From Actinomycetota bacterium (lineage in GTDB: Bacteria > Actinomycetota > Thermoleophilia > Solirubrobacterales > 70-9): a DNA stretch of 64,000 nt. A model generated the notes under the pieces. It was not told where the DNA came from. It made no database searches and was given only the letters and a program-made list of their open reading frames with translations. Location: contig JAFDWF010000226.1 of NCBI GenBank assembly GCA_018268575.1, positions 62,001 through 126,000 of the forward strand, read 5' to 3'. The translations under genes and the position numbers were made by a program. This document shows positions 52,848 through 59,651 of the stretch, piece by piece (positions within the stretch are counted from its first letter, which is position 1; each line of letters begins with the position of its first letter).

Positions 52848-53723
52848 ATGGCCATTGAGCGAGTTGCCGTCCTGGGAGGCGGCCTGATGGGTTCGGGGAT
52901 CGCCGAGTCGGTGGCCCGCGCCGGCCTGTCGGTGATCGTCCGCGACGTCGACGGGACGGCGATCGGCGCCGCCCACGAGCGGATCGCCACCTCGCTCGGC
53001 CACGCGGTCGAGCGGGGGAAGGTGAGCGAGGCCGAGGCGGCGGAGATCCACGCCCGGATCGACTACACCGCTGAGCTGCACGAGATCGTCGAGGCCGACC
53101 TGGTGGTCGAGGCGGTGCCCGAGAACGCCGAGCTGAAGGCGGGGATCCTCGCCCAGGTCGCCGGGGTCGTCTCCACCGACGCCTTGATCGCCTCGAATAC
53201 GTCCTCGATCCCGATCGCCCAGCTCGCCGCCGGTCTCCCGCGCCCCGAGCGCGTGCTCGGCCTGCACTTCTTCAGCCCGGTGCCGGTGATGAGCCTGGTC
53301 GAGATCGTGGTCGCCCTCGACACCTCCGCCGAGACCGTGGCCACCGCCCAGGGCTTCGCCGAGCGGGTCGGCAAGCGGGCGATCGTGACCAAGGACCGCT
53401 CCGGCTTCATCGTCAACATGCTGCTCGTCCCCTACCTGATGGCGGCGGTGCGGATGTACGAAGAAGGCTTCGCCACCGCCGAGGACATCGACGAAGGGAT
53501 GAAGCTCGGCTGCGGCCACCCGATGGGGCCGCTCACCCTCGCCGACTTCATCGGCCTCGACGTCCTCTACGCGATCGGCGACTCCCTCTACGAGGAGTTC
53601 AAGCAGACCGAGTACGCGCCGCCGCCGCTGATCAAGCGGATGGTCGCCTCGGGCCGGATCGGGCGCAAGGCAGGCCGGGGGTTCTACGAATACGAGCGCG
53701 AGCGCGCCGCCGCCTCGGCCTGA
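52848..53723 (+). CDS. 3-hydroxybutyryl-CoA (3-hydroxyacyl-CoA) dehydrogenase
   Basis: 291-aa NAD-dependent enzyme oxidising (S)-3-hydroxyacyl-CoA. The Rossmann motif is VAVLGGGLMGSGIAESVARA, followed by EADLVVEAVPENAELKAGIL, the catalytic region SNTSSIPIAQLAAGL, LGLHFFSPVPVMSLVEIV, and the C-terminal helical domain with KDRSGFIVNMLLVPYLMAAV and GCGHPMGPLTLADFIGLDVL. ATG 52848 has an AGGAG ribosome-binding site 5 bases upstream. It shares an upstream box with IcmF, fitting butyryl-CoA metabolism. Confidence 0.93.
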   Translation: MAIERVAVLGGGLMGSGIAESVARAGLSVIVRDVDGTAIGAAHERIATSLGHAVERGKVSEAEAAEIHARIDYTAELHEIVEADLVVEAVPENAELKAGILAQVAGVVSTDALIASNTSSIPIAQLAAGLPRPERVLGLHFFSPVPVMSLVEIVVALDTSAETVATAQGFAERVGKRAIVTKDRSGFIVNMLLVPYLMAAVRMYEEGFATAEDIDEGMKLGCGHPMGPLTLADFIGLDVLYAIGDSLYEEFKQTEYAPPPLIKRMVASGRIGRKAGRGFYEYERERAAASA

Positions 53724-53837
53724 GGCACACCGGGCCGGCGTCCGCCCGGCCGATCACGGGTGGATTACTTGAGAGTTCCGTTCCGATGATCGAATCTGCT
53801 CCCTGGCATGTCCGAGACGACTTCAAGGGGAGCAGAG

Positions 53838-54653
53838 ATGGCAGAGCAGAAACCGACGATCGTCCTCATCCACGGCCTCTGGATGACGCCGCTGAGCTGG
53901 GAGCACTGGGTCGAGCGCTACGGCGCCAAGGGCTACGCGGTGGAGACGCCGGCCTGGCCGGGCTTCGACCGTGACCCAGAGGCGATCCGTGCCGACACCA
54001 GCGAGATCGAAGACCTCGGCCTCGAGGAGATCCTCGACCACCTCGACGAATTCGTCAGAGAGATCGAGGGACCGACGATCATCATGGGCCATTCCTTCGG
54101 CGGCGCGATCACCGAGATCCTGCTCGACCGCGGTCGGGGCGATGCCGGCGTCGCGATCGACGCGGCGGCGATCCGCGGCGTCACCAAGCTGCCGCTCTCG
54201 ACCCTGCGCTCGGCCTTCCCGATCCTGAAGAGCCCCGCCAACGGCCACCGCGCGGTGCCGCTGACCGCGGAGCAGTTCAACTACGCCTTCACCAACACGA
54301 TGAGCGCGGAGGAGTCGCAGCCGGTCTACGAGCGCTATGCGGTGCCGGGCCCGGGACGGGTCCTCTGGCAGGGCGCGCTCGCCAACTTCAACCCGCACAC
54401 CCCGGCCCAGGTCGACTTCAAGAACCCCGACCGGGCGCCGCTGCTCTTGATCGCGGGCGGCGAGGACCACGTCGTCCCGGCCGCCGTCGACAAGCAGATG
54501 GCGAAGAAGCAGAGCAGGTCGCCGGCGGTCACCGACTACAAGGAGTTCCCCGGCCGCTCCCACTACACGGTGGGGCAGGAGGGCTGGGAGGAGGTCGCCG
54601 ACTACGCCCTCGACTGGGCGCAGGGGCAGCTCGACGCCACGGCAGCCGACTGA
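53838..54653 (+). CDS. alpha/beta-fold hydrolase
   Basis: 271-aa alpha/beta hydrolase: oxyanion segment IVLIHGLWMTPLSWEHW, nucleophile elbow IIMGHSFGGAITEIL, acid in LLLIAGGEDHVVPAAV, and His in FPGRSHYTVGQEGW. ATG 53838 follows an AGGGGAG ribosome-binding site. It is a single-gene unit ending 12 bp before a family B hairpin. The substrate is unknown; haloperoxidase-like esterases share this layout. Confidence 0.88.
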   Translation: MAEQKPTIVLIHGLWMTPLSWEHWVERYGAKGYAVETPAWPGFDRDPEAIRADTSEIEDLGLEEILDHLDEFVREIEGPTIIMGHSFGGAITEILLDRGRGDAGVAIDAAAIRGVTKLPLSTLRSAFPILKSPANGHRAVPLTAEQFNYAFTNTMSAEESQPVYERYAVPGPGRVLWQGALANFNPHTPAQVDFKNPDRAPLLLIAGGEDHVVPAAVDKQMAKKQSRSPAVTDYKEFPGRSHYTVGQEGWEEVADYALDWAQGQLDATAAD

Positions 54654-54665
54654 GCCGAGCCGCGC

Positions 54666-54708
54666 GCGTTCGCAGTTTGCGTCGGATAGCGCGGCGAACT
54701 GCGAACGC
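54666..54708. repeat. family B hairpin, copy 3
   Basis: GCGTTCGCAGTTTGC (54666-54680) pairs with GCGAACTGCGAACGC (54694-54708), 14 of 15 bases. It starts 12 bp behind the hydrolase stop codon and may act as its terminator. Confidence 0.8.
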
Positions 54709-54743
54709 CGCCGGGGGCAGGGGCCGTTATCCTCCTCGGGACA

Positions 54744-54757
54744 GATTTTCGAAAATC
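54744..54757. promoter_or_regulatory. GATTTTCGAAAATC palindrome upstream of acyl-CoA dehydrogenase
   Basis: Perfect 14-bp palindrome 22 bp before the ATG, extended on the right by GAATC. A very similar sequence (AATTTTCGAAATT) lies in the divergent GntR/pfkB gap at 56989-57001, so both are candidate sites for the GntR protein encoded at 56333-56983. Confidence 0.6.
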
Positions 54758-54778
54758 GAATCCCCACGGAGGATCCCC

Positions 54779-55969
54779 ATGTCAACCGCCGCCACGCCGA
54801 CGGAGAAGCCCCGCGCCGAGGACTTCCTCGCCATCGACCGCAACCTCTCCGACGAGGAGCGCGACATCCGCGACACCGTCCGCGCCTGGGTGCGCGACAA
54901 GGTGGTGCCGGAGGTGGGCGAGTGGTTCGAGGCGGGCGCGGTCCCGGCGCGGGAGCTGGCCAAGGAACTGGGGGCGCTGAACGTCCTCGGCATGCACCTC
55001 GAGGGCTACGGCTGCGCCGGCGCCTCGGCGACCGCCTACGGGCTCGCCTGCCTGGAGCTCGAGGCGGGCGACTCGGGGATCCGCTCGCTGGTCTCCGTGC
55101 AGGGCTCGCTGGCGATGTTCGCGATCTGGAAGTGGGGCTCGGAGGAGCAGAAGCAGGAGTGGCTGCCGCGGATGGCGGCGGGCGAGGCGATCGGCTGCTT
55201 CGGCCTGACCGAGCCCGACGCCGGCTCCGACCCCGGCTCGATGCGCACCCGCGCCCGCCGCGACGGCTCCGACTGGATCCTCTCCGGCCAGAAGATGTGG
55301 ATCACCAACGGCTCGGTGTCCGACGTCGCCGTCGTCTGGGCGCGCACCGAGGAGGGCGTGACCGGGTTCGTCGTCCCCGCGGGCACCCCCGGCTTCACCA
55401 CCCAGGACATCCACAAGAAGCTCTCCCTGCGGGCCTCGGTCACCTCCGAGCTGCTGCTCGACGAGGTGCGCCTGCCCGACTCCGCCCGCCTGCCCGGGGT
55501 GAGCTCGCTGAAAGGCCCGCTCTCCTGCCTCAACGAGGCGCGCTACGGAATCGTCTGGGGCGCGATCGGCGCCGCCCGCGCCTGCTTCGAGGCGGCGCTC
55601 TCCTACGCCAAGGAGCGCACCCAGTTCGACAAACCGATCGCCAGCTTCCAGATCCAGCAGCTGAAACTCGCCCAGATGGCTACCGAGGTCAACCGTGGCA
55701 CCCTGCTGGCGCTGCACCTCGGTCGCCTCAAGGACGAAGGCGCCCTGCGGCCCGAGCACGTCTCGATGGGCAAGCTCGCCAACGTGAACGCGGCGCTCGA
55801 GGTCTGCCGCACCGCCCGCCAGGTGCTCGGCGCCAACGGCATCACCCTCGAGTATCCGGTGATCCGCCACATGAACAACCTCGAGTCGGTGGTCACCTAC
55901 GAGGGCACCGCCGACGTCCATGCGCTGGTCCTGGGCGAAACCCTGACCGGGATCGGCGCGTTCCGGTAG
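54779..55969 (+). CDS. acyl-CoA dehydrogenase, glutaryl-CoA dehydrogenase type
   Basis: 396-aa flavoprotein oxidising (and, for glutaryl-CoA, decarboxylating) an acyl-CoA. Typical parts: FLAIDRNLSDEERDIRDTVR, GCFGLTEPDAGSDPGSMRT, WILSGQKMWITNGSVSD, CLNEARYGIVWGAIGAARAC, ERTQFDKPIASFQIQQLKLA, and the catalytic base in SVVTYEGTADVHALVLG. The HMNNLESVVTYEGT context is that of GcdH. An ACGGAGGA ribosome-binding site precedes the ATG. It is likely controlled from the palindrome just upstream. Confidence 0.9.
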   Translation: MSTAATPTEKPRAEDFLAIDRNLSDEERDIRDTVRAWVRDKVVPEVGEWFEAGAVPARELAKELGALNVLGMHLEGYGCAGASATAYGLACLELEAGDSGIRSLVSVQGSLAMFAIWKWGSEEQKQEWLPRMAAGEAIGCFGLTEPDAGSDPGSMRTRARRDGSDWILSGQKMWITNGSVSDVAVVWARTEEGVTGFVVPAGTPGFTTQDIHKKLSLRASVTSELLLDEVRLPDSARLPGVSSLKGPLSCLNEARYGIVWGAIGAARACFEAALSYAKERTQFDKPIASFQIQQLKLAQMATEVNRGTLLALHLGRLKDEGALRPEHVSMGKLANVNAALEVCRTARQVLGANGITLEYPVIRHMNNLESVVTYEGTADVHALVLGETLTGIGAFR

Positions 55970-56008
55970 CGCGCGATCTCACGCCGCCGCCAGCCCCCTC
56001 CCCGCAGC

Positions 56009-56052
56009 GCGTTCGCAGTTCTGGTCGCTATGCGGGGGATAACTGCGAACTC
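56009..56052. repeat. family B hairpin, copy 4
   Basis: GCGTTCGCAGTT (56009-56020) pairs with AACTGCGAACTC (56041-56052), 11 of 12 bases, loop 20. It lies 39 bp behind the acyl-CoA dehydrogenase stop codon. Confidence 0.72.
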
Positions 56053-56182
56053 ATTGCGGGACGGCGGAGGAGGAGAGGGACGGCGCGACACGGTTCCGTG
56101 CGGCGTGGAACACGCACGTCTGCGGAGGAAGGGTCACGGAAGGCGCGAGGCCGACGCCTGCGTGCGGGGCCTAGGCGCCGTT

Positions 56183-56220
56183 CGTTCACCTGGACACACC
56201 CTGGTGTGTCCAGGTGAACG
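56183..56220. repeat. 18-bp perfect palindrome with 2-base centre
   Basis: CGTTCACCTGGACACACC (56183-56200) is followed after CT by its exact reverse complement (56203-56220). The arms are not shared with families A to E here. It may form a terminator between convergent genes. Confidence 0.75.
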
Positions 56221-56332
56221 AGCGTGACCCGGCGGGCACCGACCCTCGTGTCTCTGTGCCTCGACCAACGCCTCTCTGTGACCTCCCGGCGCTCGGGCGG
56301 CCGAGGCGCCAGCTTCCACGGCGCCCAAGGCG

Positions 56333-56983
56333 TCAGCCGGCCGACGGGGGATCTGCGAGGACCATCGCGAGACGGTCGAGCGCCGCCTCGCGGTGTGCGT
56401 CGAGTTCGGCGACGAGGTGGTCGGCGTCGCCCACCGTCACGGCGTCGACGATTCGCGCGTGGGCTTCGAGCGAGTCGACCCGGTCGGCCGGGTCGTTGTA
56501 GTAGAGCGCCCGGTACGTTTCGGTCGAGTCCCAGAGCAGGCGCACGACCCTCATGGTGTGGATCTGGTCGGGCGCTTCCAGCACCGCGAAGTGGAAGCGG
56601 CGATTGGCCTCGAGCTCGGCGGTGACGTCGCCGTGCTTGACCGCCTCCTCGCAGTCCCGCGCGGCCAGGGCGATCCGCTCGTGGGCGTCGTCGTCGAGCT
56701 GGGGCAGCGCTCCGCGCGCCGCCCGCCCCTCGACCAGCCGGCGCAGGTCGTAGATCTCGTGCAGGTCGTCGAGGTCCAGCTCGGTGACGAAGTAACCGCG
56801 CCGCGGCCGGTAGGTGAGCTGGCCCTCCTGCTCGAGCACCGCCAGCGCTTCCCGGACTGGGGCCAGGCTGAGCCCGAGTCGCTCGGCGATCTCCTCCTGC
56901 CGCACCCGCTCGCCCGGTTTCAGCTCACCGGCGATGAAGGTGTGGCGGAGGCTCTCGACCGCGTGCTGGGCGGCCGTCCCCAA
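56333..56983 (-). CDS. GntR-family (FadR/FCD subfamily) regulator
   Basis: 216-aa regulator. The winged helix is LRHTFIAGELKPGERVRQEE, IAERLGLSLAPVREALAVLE and YRPRRGYFVTELDLDDLHEI. The FCD ligand domain carries the metal-binding His pattern (LEANRRFHFAVLEAP, SLEAHARIVDAV). TTG start. Divergent from pfkB; the gap holds an AATTTTCGAAATT sequence also found before the acyl-CoA dehydrogenase gene. It probably responds to an acyl-CoA or organic acid. Confidence 0.87.
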   Translation of the reverse strand: MGTAAQHAVESLRHTFIAGELKPGERVRQEEIAERLGLSLAPVREALAVLEQEGQLTYRPRRGYFVTELDLDDLHEIYDLRRLVEGRAARGALPQLDDDAHERIALAARDCEEAVKHGDVTAELEANRRFHFAVLEAPDQIHTMRVVRLLWDSTETYRALYYNDPADRVDSLEAHARIVDAVTVGDADHLVAELDAHREAALDRLAMVLADPPSAG

Positions 56984-56987
56984 CCGG

Positions 56988-57005
56988 GAATTTTCGAAAT
57001 TCGAT
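56988..57005. promoter_or_regulatory. candidate GntR operator in gntR/pfkB gap
   Basis: GAATTTTCGAAATTCGAT is a slightly imperfect palindrome centred on TTCGAA, just upstream of both start codons. It matches the TTTTCGAAA core of the site at 54744. Its closeness to the starts suggests repression. Confidence 0.55.
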
Positions 57006-57028
57006 GGGATTGGGGCAGGATATAGCGG

Positions 57029-58090
57029 GTGAGCGAGCCGATCGGCGAGGGTGGGGCGGAAGTGCCAGGCGAGCGCGAGCAGGGTGCCCCGAGTGGTCGG
57101 CTGATCTCCTTCGGGGGTCTACTCGCCGATCTGATCGTGGGAGTCGATGCGGTGCCGGCGCGCGGTGAGGACACCTTGGCCCGGGACTTCACGCAGACGG
57201 TCGGCGGCGGCTTCGCGGTGATCGCGGCGGCTGCGAGGCTGGGGATGCCGGCGGCGCTCGCCGGGGTGCTCGGCGACGATCACGTGGCCGACGTGGCCCG
57301 CCGGGCGCTCGCCGAGGAGGGCGTCGAGCTGCTCTTCCCGGAGCCGCGCGCTGGCGGCTCGGGCGTCTGCCTGGTGATGGTCGATGCCAGCGGGGAGCGG
57401 ACGATGGTCACCGTCCAAGGCGTCGAGTCGAGGGTGCAGAGCGAGGATTTCGACGCCGTGGCCCCGGCGCCCGGAGACTTCGTCTACGTCAACGGCTACG
57501 AGCTTCTCTACTCGCATGCCGCCGGCCTGGTGAGTTGGCTCCGCCGCGTCCGTCCCGACGCCTTGGTCTTCGACCCCGGCCCGCTGATCGCCGAGATCGA
57601 CCGCGACACCGTGGACGCCGTTCTTGCCGCGACGAGCTGGCTGAGCCTGAACGTCGCCGAGGCCGGGGTGTTGACCGGCGAAGAGGACCCGTCCGCCGCG
57701 GCCGCCGCAGCGCTGACGCGAATCGGTGCGAACGCCGCGAACCTTCGCCCAGACCCTGCTGTCGATGGGCCGAAAACTAGACATATGGGCAAGTTTTCGG
57801 CCCATCGACATGGGGTGGTGGTGCGAATCGGGGCGGAAGGGTGCGTTGTCCTCGCAGAAGGTGGGACGCCCACTGCGGTTCCGGGGTTCGCGGTGGCGAC
57901 CGTTGACACCACGGGGGCCGGGGATACCCACGTCGGGGCGTTCGTCGCGGCGCTCGCTCGGGGGCTGGAGCCGGTCGAGGCGGCCCGTTGGGCAAACGCC
58001 GCAGCGGCCCACGTCGTCGCCACTCGCGGCCAGGTCTCGCCTCCGCGGCCGGAGGAGCTGCGCGCGATTCTCGCTTCGGCACGACCCTAG
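57029..58090 (+). CDS. PfkB-family sugar/nucleoside kinase with an in-frame palindromic insertion
   Basis: 353-aa carbohydrate kinase. Family motifs are SFGGLLADLIVGVDAVPARG, GGGFAVIAAAARLGMPAALA, and the ATP/anion-hole signature VDTTGAGDTHVGAFVAALA. GTG start with little leader; TATAGC lies just upstream. Between LRPDPA and VVVRIGAEGCVVL, where relatives have a short turn, the protein reads VDGPKTRHMGKFSAHRHG. That segment is coded by a 19-bp perfect hairpin (57760-57810) whose arms match an intergenic repeat at 51001. The kinase stays in frame. The substrate is unknown; the stop codon abuts repeat element E1. Confidence 0.87.
   Translation: MSEPIGEGGAEVPGEREQGAPSGRLISFGGLLADLIVGVDAVPARGEDTLARDFTQTVGGGFAVIAAAARLGMPAALAGVLGDDHVADVARRALAEEGVELLFPEPRAGGSGVCLVMVDASGERTMVTVQGVESRVQSEDFDAVAPAPGDFVYVNGYELLYSHAAGLVSWLRRVRPDALVFDPGPLIAEIDRDTVDAVLAATSWLSLNVAEAGVLTGEEDPSAAAAAALTRIGANAANLRPDPAVDGPKTRHMGKFSAHRHGVVVRIGAEGCVVLAEGGTPTAVPGFAVATVDTTGAGDTHVGAFVAALARGLEPVEAARWANAAAAHVVATRGQVSPPRPEELRAILASARP
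57760..57810. repeat. family C palindrome inside pfkB
   Basis: TGTCGATGGGCCGAAAACT (57760-57778) pairs perfectly with 57792-57810 around a 13-base loop. Same arm type as 51001-51051. The 51-bp element is a multiple of three, so the reading frame is kept. Confidence 0.87.
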
Positions 58091-58094
58091 GACA

Positions 58095-58250
58095 CTAGTG
58101 TCCCGACTCATGAGTTGGGTGCCACATCCGACGAGTGGATCGGCGCCCGTGGCAAGGACGCAGGATGCAGGCTTTGCCGGTGGCAAAGCCAAATCCGAGG
58201 ACGCCGCCACGGGTGGCGAGACGCCGTTGGGGTGGTGCGGAGGACACTAG
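58095..58250. repeat. element E1: inverted-repeat element with hairpin core
   Basis: Ends are CTAGTGTCC (58095-58103) and GGACACTAG (58242-58250). Inside is a core running from CAAGGACGCAGG (58153) to GAGGACGCCG (58206), centred on the hairpin GGCTTTGCC-GGT-GGCAAAGCC (58170-58190). The same core occurs in element E2 at 61207-61261. It begins directly behind the pfkB stop codon. Confidence 0.75.
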
Positions 58251-58315
58251 ATGATCGATTCCACGGGATGGGTCCAGGAAGTGCGGGCTCGAACCTGAAG
58301 TATCGGAGCTCAGGC

Positions 58316-58366
58316 GTCCCGGGCGACCCGAAGGCGACCCGGCCAGGCTGTGGGTGCCTCCGGGAC
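58316..58366. repeat. family A hairpin, copy 5 (diverged)
   Basis: Short 7-bp outer arms (GTCCCGG/CCGGGAC) enclose the family box GCCAGGCTGTGGG in the same orientation as copy 1. Confidence 0.55.
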
Positions 58367-58708
58367 GGGAGGTTCTGCGGAGGAGGAAGGGACGGAGCCG
58401 GCGCATGGCCACGGAGATACATGTGGCCCGTGAGGGAGATGCCACGTCCGTGAGGGAGACGTGGCGATCCGTGACGGTCCCACGTTGCTCAAGAACACCA
58501 GTGGAACTTTGAGGTCGCCATGGCGACCTCAAGTTTCCAAAGGAGGATCTGAGCATCGAAGAACTGGACCTTCGATGCGGAAGGCGCGTGGAAGCGTGAC
58601 GTTCCCGGCATCCCGTTACGATCGCCGTCCCCCGGCGCGCCTTCCTACACGATTCCCGCCGCCCCGACCCGACCGCTCGCCCGGGCCCTCTGCCGTTCCC
58701 CCCTGACC

Positions 58709-58760
58709 CGGCCTTTCCGGAGGCGGCCACAGCCTGCCAGGGTCGCCGCCGAAAAGGCCG
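58709..58760. repeat. family A hairpin, copy 4
   Basis: CGGCCTTTCCGGAGGCG (58709-58725) pairs with CGCCGCCGAAAAGGCCG (58744-58760) at 15 of 17 positions, loop with GCCACAGCCTGCCAGGGT. It lies 38 bp behind the stop codon of the leftward GNAT gene and may end its transcript. Confidence 0.8.
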
Positions 58761-58797
58761 AGCCCCCAAGAACCCCCGTGGAATCGATACTAGGGGC

Positions 58798-59355
58798 TCA
58801 GGCGTCGAGCTGGTAGGTGACCCAATCGGTCCGCGTCGCGACCCGGTCGTAGGCGGCACGGGCGCGATCGTTGTCCGCGGCGGTGATCCAGCGGACGATC
58901 TCCCAGCCCTCCGTCGCCGCCAGCTCGCGAACTGCGCCGAGCAGCACCTCGAAGGCACCGCCCCCGCGCGCCGCCGGATCGAGGAAGAGGTCGTCGAGGT
59001 AACCGGTGGTGGCGCCGCGCAGTGCGCTCGGACAGGGGCGGACGTGGGCGATCCCCACCGCGCGCCCCTCGGCTTCGCCGCTGGGCACGACGACCAGGCA
59101 GCGCACGGCGCCGGCCTCGATCCAGGACCAGACGCGGCGCCGGTGCTCGGCGGTCGCGGGACGCGCGTAGAAGTCGCAGTAGGCGACGAAGAGCCCGTCC
59201 CAGGCCTCGAAATCGGACGGGTCGGCGGCCCGGGCGCTCCAGCGCCGGGGAGTCGATGGCTCACCGGCCTCCGCCCGGGCCGGCCGGCCGCCACCTCCGG
59301 GCGCCGATCCCAGGCTCGATCCCCCAAAATGACAGAAACGGTTCGACTGAACCAT
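58798..59355 (-). CDS. GNAT-family N-acetyltransferase
   Basis: 185-aa protein with the GNAT acetyl-CoA fold from about residue 42: WSARAADPSDFEAWDGLF, VVVPSGEAEGRAVGIAHVRP, TGYLDDLFLDPAARGGGAFE (pyrophosphate-binding loop) and WITAADNDRARAAYDRV. The first about 40 residues (Gly/Pro-rich) are not conserved, so an internal start is possible. The acceptor is unknown. Confidence 0.82.
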   Translation of the reverse strand: MVQSNRFCHFGGSSLGSAPGGGGRPARAEAGEPSTPRRWSARAADPSDFEAWDGLFVAYCDFYARPATAEHRRRVWSWIEAGAVRCLVVVPSGEAEGRAVGIAHVRPCPSALRGATTGYLDDLFLDPAARGGGAFEVLLGAVRELAATEGWEIVRWITAADNDRARAAYDRVATRTDWVTYQLDA

Positions 59356-59455
59356 GGGTAAAGCCTAATCGATCCAGGCAAGTCCGCAAGCGGATTCGCG
59401 ACCTATTTCGCGGCTGAAAGGGATCTAGTAGCCGAAAACCCTTTGCCAATGCGGC

Positions 59456-59486
59456 TTGACATACGTCGTTTGATCTGAGACATAAT
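59456..59486 (+). promoter_or_regulatory. candidate amt promoter
   Basis: TTGACA (59456-59461) and CATAAT (59481-59486) with a 19-bp spacer lie in the 296-bp gap before the ammonium-transporter-like gene. The long leader (about 160 bases) after it holds no recognised riboswitch. The rest of the gap shows nothing else. Confidence 0.5.
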
Positions 59487-59651
59487 CATTTCTAGTGTTG
59501 CCCAGTGACCAGCAACTCCGTCCGGATCGCGGCCGCAGTCTGCCCGGGCTATGGGGAGAGGAAAAGGGAACTCGCGTCCTGATCCGGCCCGTGCCACCGG
59601 GGCTGAGGTGTGTCGTCCAGTCCAGCCCAACAACTACTCGAAGGAGTAGCC

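Larger units (their letters stand above)
55970..56332. other. 363-bp intergenic region with palindromes
   Basis: No gene seen. It contains a family B hairpin (56009-56052) and an 18-bp perfect palindrome (56183-56220). A TCACGGAAGGCGCG stretch near 56124 recurs near 31528. It separates convergent acyl-CoA dehydrogenase and gntR genes. Confidence 0.65.
58091..58797. other. 707-bp intergenic region, mosaic of palindromes
   Basis: No gene seen between convergent pfkB and the GNAT gene. In order: element E1 (58095-58250), a diverged family A copy (58316-58366), a GCCACGTC/GACGTGGC stem (58441-58465), a 17-base-arm hairpin GGAACTTTGAGGTCGCC (58503-58538, 15 of 17 paired), GCATCGAAG/CTTCGATGC (58553-58578) and a family A hairpin (58709-58760). 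Confidence 0.7.

Noticed and set aside
58095..59381. Long minus-strand frame overlapping the GNAT gene and the repeat region
   Set aside because: It is in a different frame from the acetyltransferase motifs and runs through palindromic repeats; the GNAT frame 58798-59355 explains the conserved sequence.
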